This document shows, piece after piece, positions 32,801 through 42,938 of a stretch of DNA of 64,000 nucleotides. Numbering within the stretch: position 1 is the stretch's first letter; each line of letters opens with the position of its first letter. The notes beneath the pieces were generated by a model. That model was not told where the DNA came from. It saw only the letters and a program-made list of their open reading frames with translations, and ran no database searches. Made by a program: the position numbers and the translations under genes. Origin of the DNA: Ophiobolus disseminans (Eukaryota > Ascomycota > Dothideomycetes > Pleosporales > Phaeosphaeriaceae); assembly GCA_010093685.1 (NCBI GenBank), contig MU006218.1:1423637-1487636 (forward strand). Reading direction: 5' to 3'.

Positions 32801-35800
32801 CGAACAATGGAACTACCCATCCGGGTACCGTCACGACAGCCCACCCCAGCGCCATGACACCCTTGTCACTAGGGACTACCCTTTGGGACTTGCTCCACTA
32901 GATACACGATCGGCACTTGGAGACGATCCCGGTGACGTATTTTCGCGCATTGCACAGACTATCCCAGACATACATGTTTTGCTCGCGCGCTACAAGGAGA
33001 CACATAGCCAGCTCACTGTGAGGGAAGAGTTACTTCGCCGATCGGCTCTTGAACAAGAAGAGAAGTTGCGCGCGAAGGACGATGAGATTACGGAGCTGAG
33101 GGAGAGAACCCGTAACCTAGAACATAAGTATTCGACAGAGGCAAGTCGGCTGCGCTTGCAGATCGGTGATTTGGAAGAGCAGGCTAGAAAACTTCACGAA
33201 CAGTGTGCTGAAACAGAGAGGTCCAAGAAGGAGGCCGAAGACACCAAGGCTGCACTCGACGCAGCGATGAAGTCTTGGGAGACACGGTACAGAGAGTTGG
33301 AAGAGGCGCATGCGGCACTGACGAGGACCTCCGCGGAAGACAAGGCGACCTTCGATGAGTGGAAGTCGACATATACCACTAGGAACGACGCGGAAAAAAT
33401 CGCACTCGCCATTCAATTTGATAGTAGGCTCAAGGAAGCCAATGTCCTGGCTGAAAACCAAAAAGAAGAGGCGGCCGCAGCCCATGTCAAAGAGAAGGAT
33501 GAGCTGAGATCAGACCACCAGAGACAACAGCTCGAGCGTCAAGCGAGCTTTGACCGGGTGCGCAATGAGCTGGAAACCAAGCTTGGAGCTGCCCAGATAG
33601 ACCGCGAGGAAGCTCTCAAGCATGAACGTGAGAGTCGTGAAGTCTGGCTGGTCGAGCGTGAGTCGCTCATCAAGTCTCATCAGGATGATCGTGAGAGCAT
33701 CCGGAAGGGCTGGGATGAGCAGCGCGATCTCCTAGATGCACAGTACCGGAAGAGCAAAGACGAGTCTGACAAGGGTTGGATTGATCTTCATGCTGATGCA
33801 ACCAGGAAGGCTGACGACCAGAAGGCCATGGTCGACCAGCTGATCAAAGAAAAAGAGGATTTGCAGAAGAGGTACAACGCATTGAGGGCTGAAAGCGAGC
33901 AAGAGAAGGCTATCATCAAGAGCGTGGCCACGAATCTTGAGTCTGAGAAGATGAGGCTGGAGAAGCTCATGGAGTGCTATGGAGACATTGCGGAGATCAA
34001 GAGCAAGGGTGACACGTACTAGTAAGTTCATTTAGTCTTTCGTTTGTTCAGTGCCTCTCCCAAGCGTGTTTGCAAATCGTGAGTGTTGGCTCAAGAGCAT
34101 TTGAAACCTGGCCGCTGCTAGCATCGTTCGCGAAAGGGTTGTGTCTTCTGCAAAAGCACCCGAAGGCTCTCTGGCGGGGCTGTACTGTAGCTTAGGACGT
34201 ACTGCCTCGCTGTTCGTAGCCTTTGGTCGTTAATGCAATGCTTGTTTGCTTCCACCGTTTTGCATCTTTCCTCCTTTCTTTTTCCCCGCTAACCAAACAT
34301 CCAGCTCGGTGTCGTTCTCGCAACTACAGAAACAAATCATCGATCTCGCCACCACCCATTTTATCCACCTACCCGTTCGACCACCTTCAGAGGACCTAGC
34401 TCAGGTGCCATCCAATCTCCCTTCTTTCCTCGGAGATACGATCGCATCGCGGTATGTCCATCACAAAGTTCAATATTCATTATCGTCCACCTAACACTCC
34501 TCCAGACAAGTACGAGCTGCTTACATAGCGCACACTGTATCGAAACTGATTACGTATCGTGTCTTTGGTCCTTTCCTCTTTAGCCTTGGCCGTCGCTACG
34601 ACAAGGCCGATTCATTGTTCTCATCAATGAGCCACCACATCCGTGACAAGAGCACGCGGAAGGAAGCAATTTGGCGCCAGCAGACGTTGCTCGCAGCGTT
34701 TACCAGTAGTGGCGCTAAGCAGCGCATCAATACCGCTGCAGGCACCGTGGTGGAAGAGATTGTTAGCGCGATTAAGCACTTTGCTGACCCAAGAGAAGAG
34801 GAAGGCATCAAGATTGCAGTGAAGAGAATCGTGAAGACAGCCGCAGAGACATGGCGCTTCGCAAGGCTCGAACGCGAGATGATCAATGCCACGATGCCTG
34901 CCTTGATGGATGAAGAACATCAGTTCACAGGTCCTGAATATTGGCCATCCTACGATTCGTACAAGCCCGAGGGTACGCTCATCGGGTCCTTGGTTGGCAC
35001 ATCGCCGCCCTCCGACGAGCAACCTCAGCTTCTCTTGAGACTCTTTCCAGTTATTTGGCGCGAATCGAAGCACGAGAACTTCCACGTCGACGGCGAGAAG
35101 CCCGACTCGGGTTGCATCTATCATCATGGATTGGCTTTGTACGACGATGCAGAGCCTGTCGTGCAAAGGATGGAAGAGCTGAAATCTGCCGGTTTGCCCA
35201 CCCACACCACTACTATATCTCCGACGATTGCTGAATCTGGCAAGTTTCCTCCACCTATCGTCCCACCACCACGAGAAGCTCTTCCACATCCACCAACAAT
35301 GGTTGAGGGAAGCAGTCGATCGACTACGAAGTCTGTACCACACTCTCCAACCGAGTTTCTCGAACAATCCTCCAGCAGGCATACCACACCGCCGCCGCCC
35401 CCATCTTCGATACCGTCACTCGAGGAGCCGCCGCTTTCAAGGCCCGTGAAGGCTTATAAGCGTCCAGCTCCGGGACCGATTGACTTTGCGTCTCCCAGGA
35501 ACATTCTTGGAATGGCTCCAACCGTCGAAAGCATGGCGGCATCAATACCTCCTTACTCCAGGAAGTCATCTGAAGCACCATCCGCCTCTAAAACAAGAGA
35601 ATCCACCATTCCTGAAGCCTCAGAAGCAGTTATCGCACCACCACGTCGGCCACCTCCACCTCCACCCGCAGTTGGCCCAGTTGTGGAGCCACATCAACTC
35701 GCGCCTGATGAAAGCGGTGTGTTCCCCCATTTTCCCGAGCCTTCTCCAAACGAAAGCCAAAGTCGAGACCTCCCAACCCCACCGCATTCGCGTTCGGGCA

Positions 35801-36405
35801 CACCGGAGGAGCGACCAATGTCCCCGCTCTTCGAGGCCATCGACGAAATCGAGGCCCTCGAGACTCATCGGAGCCGAAAGCCATCGACTTCCATATCGCG
35901 TCGCAAGTCAACACATAAGCGGCGCTCCAAGGAGTTGAAGGACGAGCTACCAGAAGTCACTCCCACAACCGAGCGACCTGATACCTCACGTCGTACTAGC
36001 GGGTACGCACTGAGTACTCGTAGTGTCAAGACTATCGACACTGAACGGACCGACAAAACCGACCGCACTGAACGGACCGAAAGAACAGAGAAGACCGAGC
36101 GCACCGAAAGAACGGACAAGACGGACAAAACGGAACGCGACCCGAAGAGTCGCTACATGTGTGAGAGCCGCAGCGCAGCAGTAAAGGCACTGTACCCAAA
36201 CAGCCCAATGGCGGGTCAGAGCACGAGCAACAGTGGCTCGAAGAACTCAGTCTCAACTTCCAGGAAAAAGGACCGCGACTCGAAAGAGTTGAAGCGCGAG
36301 AAGAGCATTCCGGACAACTCCACTTTCATTCCGGACAACGGCACCTGGGATACCAGCTCGAACCGAACGAGCGAGGGCACAAATACCCAATTCTCGACTT
36401 GCTAG
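29874..36405 (+). CDS. Giant coiled-coil/disordered protein with charged single-helix repeats and a conserved fungal C-terminal domain
   Basis: Four exons, 29874-30646, 30698-34021, 34305-34451 and 34506-36405, give 2,047 residues in one frame. The TAG at 34020-34022 is not the end: it overlaps a gtaagt donor, and a CTAAC branch site and cag acceptor at 34304 restore TYYSVSFSQLQKQIIDLATTHF. Order of parts: acidic Pro/Glu-rich N-terminus; E/R/K-rich helix (about residues 400-700) with a 10-residue repeat; Pro/Tyr-rich segment; coiled coil of ~350 residues; a globular-looking domain (FGPFLFSLGRRYDKADSLF, then REEEGIKIAVKRIVKTAAETWRFARLE); a disordered tail with PPPPP runs and Thr-Glu/Asp-Arg/Lys triplets. 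No motor or enzyme motif is present. A cytoskeletal or scaffold role is a guess. Confidence 0.8.
31551..31700 (+). repeat. 30-bp coding minisatellite (five copies) in the coiled-coil gene
   Basis: Units start at 31551, 31581, 31611, 31641 and 31671. Units 2 and 3 are identical, unit 4 differs at two bases, and the first and last are degenerate. Each encodes ten residues of the type DRLDKERLEK, so copy-number change would keep frame. Confidence 0.92.
36040..36138 (+). repeat. 9-bp coding repeat, Thr-(Glu/Asp)-(Arg/Lys) triplets
   Basis: Eleven consecutive tripeptides of the form TER, TDK, TDR or TEK near the C-terminus of the coiled-coil protein. Codons vary, so the pattern is held at protein level as well as by repeat slippage. 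Confidence 0.9.
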
Positions 36406-36725
36406 GCAGTACTTCAGTAAAATGAGGCTATCTTTATCAGATTGCGATTTGCTCTTATATACCAGGCGTTCACAGTAGCATGGGTTTGCTTCATCTTATT
36501 GGCATAGCGTCGGACATCGAAGCATTGCAGGAGTCACGGCTACGACATACACGGTGCATGAACATGGACTACGGCCAAGAATTTGACCAGATACAGCATT
36601 TTGAGTAGCGAGGCGTTTAGCTTTTTTGAGTACTTTCTAGCATGAACAAGTTGTTAATATTTTCGATAGCATGTACATTACGCACTTTCAATATCGTCCA
36701 AGTTTACTTCATTGCGCGCATCAAG
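36406..36725. other. Convergent intergenic, 320 bp
   Basis: 3' flanks of the coiled-coil gene and the thiolase-like gene. No gene seen. Confidence 0.55.
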
Positions 36726-38450
36726 TTACAGTTTTGACGGCTTATCAAATACAAACAATCCTCTTCCTTTCCTCTTTTCATCTTGCCAAGCCCATCCACT
36801 CCTCCCTACTACCTCGCTCTTTCCGCCACCCATTTGCCTCAACGTCTGTTCATCACCATGATTCGCTAGAAACCTCTTCCCGTTGCTTTTCAACCTTCCC
36901 ACGATATGTCCTCTCAACGGACATCCATCACGCGCAAATTCGACAGTGTACGTTTCCACCACCGCCTCGCCCTCCGCATCCACCGCCAGCTCCGGCACTT
37001 CCATATCGTGCAGTACCTCCGGCAGTGGGTTTGCAAGCGGATACGCGCCGTTGTCTCGCGGTTCCTTGGAAAGCACAACAACGTATTGATAGCTCAGAAC
37101 GCCACCATTACACAGTACTAGCCCCTTCTTTCCTCTCCCTGCGCGCAACTGCCTCGTCATTTCCGTGAGCGCGTGCATACTGTAGTTATTCCCCGCGCCG
37201 CCAAAACTCGTCAAGCCACCCAACAACGTCAGCGGCTTCTCGCCGTTCGTAATAGGTAATCCGAGATGAGCTGCTGCAAGCTTCGGCACGATGGGAAAGC
37301 AGGAGTATATGTCGATTAGATCCAGTTCGGAGGGCGTCGTGTTGGAAACGGACAAGGCGGCGTCGATGGAGCGGGATATGCTAGGCGAGGAATGGAAGTT
37401 GGGACGCAGCCAGAATTCGGAAGAGTCCTGTGTGCCGGCGGCGCCGAGAGGGTAAATCCATTTCGAAGACGGAATGCCCAGGGCTTTTGCGGTTGTTGTT
37501 GATGTGAGAATCAGGGCGGAGGCGAGATTTACCGTGTTGAATGCGTTCATGAGTAGGGGGTCTGATACTCATTAGTCCTGCTCAAGGGCCTGAGGTGCTA
37601 CGTGAGTGAGTAGGAAGTGTTGCTTACATGGATAGCATATCATTCTATTCCTTCCCCCAACCTTCCCAATCACGTCTTCATTATCGTACTTCCCCTGGCC
37701 CCACGCATACTCGTTGTGCTCCGCCACTTTTGAGAACTCGGCATACAACTTCGTGCCCTCGTCATGGTTGGCTTTCAAACTCTGCCCACGGTGTGCACGG
37801 AAGGCGTTCTCATATAGTGGGTATACGTGTATCGGAGCACCTATCTGATGTATAGCGCCAAGATCTGTCGTTTCGTCAGACGAGGATAGAGCTTGCCACA
37901 GGGAGGATATGCTACTGTTCCCTAAATCACGGCCTGTAGGTGTGAAGACAGAGTCTACAGCTTGAGAAGGCGGTGTCCAACCCGGTGGAGGAAGTTTCTT
38001 AGCTGCTGCACATGCAGATACTGTGTATGTTGTTAATACTCTATAACAGGTATTTGGTGTTGTGAAGAACGCACGTGACGCCAACGCCTCGCCCCCAGTA
38101 ATAACCGCAACCTTGCACTCCTCCCTCCCTATCCTTTTTGCAGCCTCATCAAACAACTTGCCAGGTTTGTCGCCTCCGTGCTCGGAGTATCGCTTCCACT
38201 TGATACTCTTTTCAACGCCTAGGTTCTCGGCTACTGAGCCGGGCAGGTCAGGATATGGCCACGTCCAAGTCTTGACCACATCGACACTGTCGATCAAGGC
38301 CTGCAGATCTGTATTTGATGAGGGCGAGGCGTCGGCTATGGCAGCCTGGATGGCTTCAAGGATCAGTGTAAGGGGTTCCTTTGCATCGGCGATGGCGGTG
38401 GAGCGGTTCTTGATGTCGCCCACGCCGATGACGATGGGCGTTCCTGACAT
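36726..38450 (-). CDS. Thiolase-like protein (TLP1 type, acetyl-CoA acetyltransferase-like)
   Basis: Exons 38075-38450, 37628-38020 and 36726-37561 give 534 residues. Splicing restores GGEALASLSACAAAKKLPPPGW and ICYPYPLLMNAFNTVNLASA. The fold is that of SCP2-type thiolases: MSGTPIVIGVGDIKNRS at the start, GGLTSFGGAGNNYSMHAL holding the active-site His region, and LVLCNGGVLSYQY near the end of the core. After it comes the additional C-terminal domain of type-1 thiolase-like proteins (VETYTVEFARDGCPLRGHIVGRL, then RFLANHGDEQTL). The position where classical thiolases have their nucleophilic cysteine (near GGEALAS) has none, so a plain beta-ketothiolase reaction is doubtful. No peroxisomal SKL: it ends DKPSKL, only loosely like a PTS1. 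Acyl-CoA metabolism is the likely area; substrate unknown. Confidence 0.85.
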
Positions 38451-38621
38451 TATGAATTAGAAGGTGCAACTTTTGAAAGAAATAGCGTACAAATGTTTGA
38501 TATGACTATTGGAAGGCACTCGATTCTTCCTGCCCAGTGGACCTCAAGTATAGTCTATGGTACAGAGTCATGATTAGCGTGAGAGCGGCCAGTTTACCGA
38601 GGTACTTTTCACGCCCGTTGT
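38451..38621. promoter_or_regulatory. Upstream region of the thiolase-like gene
   Basis: 171 bp between the AUG of the thiolase-like gene and the MITE-like element, so the element lies in or at the edge of this promoter. Confidence 0.4.
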
Positions 38622-38808
38622 ACCGTAGAGACTCGCGATAGAGGATCGACCCCCACAAAAGGGCCTTCTTTGTTAGCTAATAGTGTCGCTCTCCTGCTAT
38701 GTTCTGCCGCTCTTTCCCGCCTCTTAATGAGCTCTTATTAAGATCTTGTTTGGCTCGTCCATTCGGCTAGACTAAGTGGGTCGATCCTACATCGTGAGTC
38801 TCTACGGT
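38622..38808. mobile_element. MITE-like element, 187 bp with ~31-bp terminal inverted repeats
   Basis: Left arm 38622-38652 begins accgtagagactcgcgat and right arm 38778-38808 is its reverse complement with three mismatches in 31 positions, two of them transitions. The ~125-bp centre has no open frame. The left arm is preceded by T (TA|CCGTAG) and the right one reads CGG|TG, so a TA duplication with one change is possible but not proven. Size, arm length and lack of coding content fit a miniature inverted-repeat transposable element. Confidence 0.75.
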
Positions 38809-39762
38809 GTGAGGACTATGTGCATGTGCAAAGGTATATATTTTGATGATGATCTAGCTATGGATGGGATGGAGGGTAAGTACCCTCTCCGAGCACGGGC
38901 CATGCCAAGCGTGCATGCATGTGACATACGGTACGCGTAACAAACTCCGACCCAACCTCCCCGCATGTATATATTCCTAATTATTTCAAAAGTGACATCT
39001 TTATGTGCTGAGATTTTTCCGCATCTACATGCAGTGTATGGTAGCCTCGCCACAGTGTCGCGGAGTCAAAGCCAACGCTCCGTCGCAACAACAGTCACAT
39101 TCAACGATGAGATTAAGAGTTCAGTATTGCGAACATGAACCAATATCCATGAGATTCGAAGGTTGGATGAGTTATGAACGAAGCTTTGAACTGATGTCGA
39201 TCCTTCCAAAGTTGAGTAGCATCAGCCAGAAGAGTACCTCTATAGGCAAGGAGGACAACACCACCTGGACAGGTTGCAAAAAGAGGCGCGAGAGCCGAAT
39301 GGAGCCGATATCCGATTGATGTCAAAGAGCAGATACAAAACGTGGTTGTAGCTGCGAAGGAGAAGATTTGAAGTAAAAGCGCATGGCTATAGTCGCCTTT
39401 CGAAAACTTTCATTCAGGAAAGTCAACTTTACGGCCATTTTGTGGACAGTTTGTCATCTTTCAATTTCGGAGCCAAAAGGCAACAGAAAATGCCAACTTA
39501 TGAGTGGTGCCTCCAATGGAAGCGATCCGAAAGAGATGGAAATACCCATCAACCATGGCTCAGGGTCGGCACATCTGCAATCACAAACTCGGACACCAAC
39601 CTTGGTATCGGAGTTCCTAATCGCACCAATATACGAAACGGAATCTTATTTAAATCATTATCAGGACACAGTCGCAGGTTTCTTTTCTGTTCTCGTTATA
39701 TAGTATTTGCAATCTCACCACCACAATACTTGTTGGCTGGCAACATCCACTTCACCATCGAG
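38809..39762. other. Intergenic, 954 bp
   Basis: Upstream of the broken phosphatase. Short frames at 39005-39319 and 39383-39768 have no recognisable content. Confidence 0.45.
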
Positions 39763-41399
39763 ATGTGATCTTCTCTCACCCTTGCAATCGCGGCAAGACT
39801 TCTTGTCCAATGCTGCTCCGCAGAATGGCTACTACCTCAGGCACGTAATCTCATCTACATCGTGCCTGATGGCTTTGGACCATCCTCGCAGGTCATGGCA
39901 CGGGACTATGTTTCGATGCTTCAGAATGGCGAAAACCCTGGGACACCAAGGTCTATACAACTAGCGGCCGATGAGATGCTACTTGGAAGCAGTAGAACAC
40001 AGTCGAACAACAAGATGGTCACAGATTCAGGCTTTCGGATGTGGTACCAAGACTTACAACGGCGGTAAGATAGCCGTACTATAATAATGTTGCTCAACGC
40101 TGACATATCACAGCTATCGCCGTCGACCATGACGGTCAGCCAGTTGGCTCCATTCTCGAGGCCGCGAAAGCAGATGGCTTCAAAACCGGCCTTGTTGTAA
40201 CAGACAAAATCAACAGTGCCACACCTGCGTGTTATGCTGCACATGTAGCGAGTCGTCGCTCAAAAGATAGAATCGCTGAGCAAATAATCGGATACTCACA
40301 CCCTCTCGGTCCCCAGGTTGATCTCCTCCTTGGAGGCGGTCGCTGCTCCTTCAAGCCTAAGTCTGACCCTACATCTTGCCGCAAAGACAATATCGATCTC
40401 TACGGCTACGCCAAAAGCAAGGGCTACGGTGTCGCAGTTAATCGCACTGCTTTTGATGACTTTAACAAGAACAAGTCAAAAGTACTGAATCTGCCTCACA
40501 TCGGCCTCTTCAACGACCGTAAGAACTCCTGGAGTCCAACCTCTAATACAGTAGATATTGACATAAATTAGATACCATGATGTACGAAATCGATCGTAGG
40601 CGACAGCCAGAAAAAGAGCCGTCGCTCCTGGAGATGGTGGATACCGCATTGACCTCGCTCAATCGCGCTACTCATTCATCTGACCGCGGGTACTTCCTCA
40701 TGATTGAAGGTTAGTAATAGACCTACAAATGCATGTCCTATATTTGCTGACGACGTGTCCACCCCATATAGCATCGCGTATCGACCACGCGGGCCATGAG
40801 AACGTTCCTGTAGGCCAACTTCACGAGGTCCTCATGTACAACAATGTAATGAAGCACGTGCGCGAATGGATCGACAACCACCCCGACACTATCATGCTAT
40901 CCGCAGCAGACCACGAGTGCGGCGGCCTCACGCTCATCAAGCGCTTCAACCCCCACCCTCTCAAGTACGCCAACATGACGTCGCACTATGCGGCGAACCT
41001 CAGGATAAATTACGACGGCACTGATCTTCGCTCCTATGTAACGGACACCGTCTTTCCGGGCTATGGTCTTGCCATCCTCTCCGCTGAGGCAACTGACAAA
41101 TTCTTCGCTTCTTCGTTCCCAACTTTCGCCCCCCTCCTCAGTAAGAAGATTGGCATCGAATGGTCCACTCATGGTCATACTGCGATAGATGTTACGCTGT
41201 ATGGATACGGAGCTAACTCGACTGGCACCGTGTCGAGACATGATAGGCAGGCAACTGGGACAACACTGATCTGCCAAGGTACATTGAGGGTGTTTTAAAC
41301 GTGAGCATGAGCAGGGTCACAGAGAATTTGAGAAAGGCGGGGAGTGCGTGGGTTGGGCAGAGGGACCTGAGCAACGCTGGCTATGCTGATGAGCATTAA
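39763..41399 (+). pseudogene. Secreted/vacuolar alkaline phosphatase pseudogene (PHO8-type)
   Basis: Segments 39763-40064, 40114-40518, 40572-40709 and 40772-41399 splice into an alkaline phosphatase-like sequence. Marks are ARNLIYIVPDGFGPSS (first metal site), VTDS (nucleophile serine), YNGAIAVDHDGQP, GLVVTDKINSATPA, DLLLGGGRCSF, SRIDHAGHEN, SAADHECGGLTL and STHGHTA (metal-binding His/Asp). Three lesions break it. The AUG at 39763 is followed directly by TGA, where a CGA Arg codon would give a signal-peptide-like start (SSLTLAIAARLLVQCC). About 14 nt are missing after the VTDS serine (junction ~40029-40031), removing the AASAT-type segment and shifting frame into CGTKTYNG. A one-base shift at ~41249 precedes GNWDNTDLPRYIE. 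The true end is the TAA at 41397. The TGA is what a C-to-T change in CGA would make. Confidence 0.85.
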
Positions 41400-42134
41400 A
41401 CTAGAAGACTAGAATTGACAAACCTGTGCATGGGGCAAACCGGTTCATCTGGTCTTTGCAAAAAATATCTTCTACTGCAATAGTGATCAATTCTGGCATT
41501 TCCGATCGTTTGATGGAATGTAGAACTACTCCACCACTCCGTTAAGCACCTGCCACTGGGGCGCTATGGTACTGTGGAGCCGCGACCTTAAAATTCTCAC
41601 ACCCAAATGTCTGTCTGCTTGGAACTGTCTGAACTTCGCAACTATAATAACATTCTATGTTCTTCTACTACAAACTCGCTCACCGTCTACATACCATTCG
41701 CTTACATGCAGCCGACTCGACATCAACCGGACACGAGGCACTCCATAGTACCTACCTTCTCCTTCCAGCCATCTACAAGGCCCGCCAAGCGCGCGCGTAA
41801 ACCGAAGTAGCCCTCACACCGCTAAACGAGGTTGACTGCTCCCAAAAGCTACCGCGCAGAAGGGTCAACTACTGGCTAAACACCAACCATGGCTGTAAGA
41901 TCCGTGCCGCACGACACAACACATGGCAATTATCCGGCAACGACCAAAGCTCATCGCGCCGCAATAGGACGTAGATGAACTGCGCACCGTTAATGTATGT
42001 TGTGTTGGGCGTCATCACGCAGACTAAGCATCACAACGCACAACAAAACCTTGAATTCTCGCACTACCATCCAAGCCCTCGCTTCCACTTCTTCATTTTC
42101 CAAACCCGATCCCACCCATACCCCCGCCATCAAA
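41400..42134. other. Intergenic, 735 bp
   Basis: 3' flank of the phosphatase remnant and promoter of the small secreted protein gene. No other gene seen. Confidence 0.5.
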
Positions 42135-42592
42135 ATGCACTTCACCCTCCCGACCCTCGTCCTAGCCGCCCTCACAACCCTCGCAACATCCTCGCCAACG
42201 CACCTCACCGCGCGCGACACCTGGGTGCGAAGCCCCATATCTAAACCGCCCATGAAGCATACACTAACTTCGTAGGTCGGCTACGCCTACACCACCAACG
42301 GCGGCGGCGCAGGCGACCTCGTCGCCAACGGTGGGTGCGTCAATCTGCACAATCAGGCATCATTCGTGCGCATGCAAACTGGGTATCGGTGTCGATTTTA
42401 CCGGTACGTAATTTCTAGAAACAGGTCAAGGATGAATATGAAGTGAGGAACGAGCTGTTAACGTGCATGGTGTGATCCAGGAGCTCGAATTGCGGATCGC
42501 AGATAGGTGGGAACGAGGGGCTGCAAGGGAACGCGATGCAGATTCAGGGCTTGAGTGAAGGGGCGTGGTCGGGTACGTGCTGGTGGGGATAG
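42135..42592 (+). CDS. Small secreted cysteine-containing protein, candidate effector
   Basis: Three exons, 42135-42224, 42276-42403 and 42481-42592, give 109 residues. Introns are 51 and 77 nt. MHFTLPTLVLAALTTLATSS is a clear signal peptide, and a short propeptide ending TAR may be cut by a kexin-like or other protease. The mature ~80 residues are Gly-rich with four cysteines, in the contexts NGGCVN, YRCRFY, SSNCGS and SGTCWWG, enough for two disulfides; the last lies almost at the C-terminus. The CRFYRSSNCG segment faintly recalls beta/gamma-crystallin-like motifs, but I cannot assign a family. Neighbours are decayed genes and a MITE-like element within 4 kb upstream and PMT4 downstream. 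Effector, antimicrobial or developmental roles are all possible. Confidence 0.7.
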
Positions 42593-42938
42593 GATGGGGT
42601 GGAATAGCAGGAAGAGAGAGGATTATTGGTTGTGAACTTTGCGTATGAGAACGGTGTATGAAAGACGGAAGAGTTGATAACTTTACATCAATCGAATCGT
42701 ACAAGTGTTTGCCTATACAATCATATACCGCTGCCTAATACAAATGAGATATTGAATCAAACCCAAGCCGTTCTTTCAATGCTTGTACAAAGCTCCATGG
42801 ATTCCAATGAGGAAAGAGACGCCGCCCACACGCCGCGCTGTGCAGTATGTTTTATCCACCCTATTAGTGATTCTAAAGAAGTTCCTTGACCACAATGTGC
42901 GCCGCGTCGCAGACAAATTTGAGTCGTCAATCATGCGT
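42593..42938. other. Convergent intergenic, 346 bp
   Basis: 3' flanks of the small secreted protein gene and PMT4. No gene seen. Confidence 0.55.

Noticed and set aside
34020..34022. TAG as the end of the coiled-coil gene
   Set aside because: It overlaps a gtaagt donor and the next two exons continue the same frame with good splice signals.
40005..40035. An intron explaining the gap after VTDS in the phosphatase
   Set aside because: No GT-AG pair of realistic length fits; the only gt...ag here would be 13 nt.
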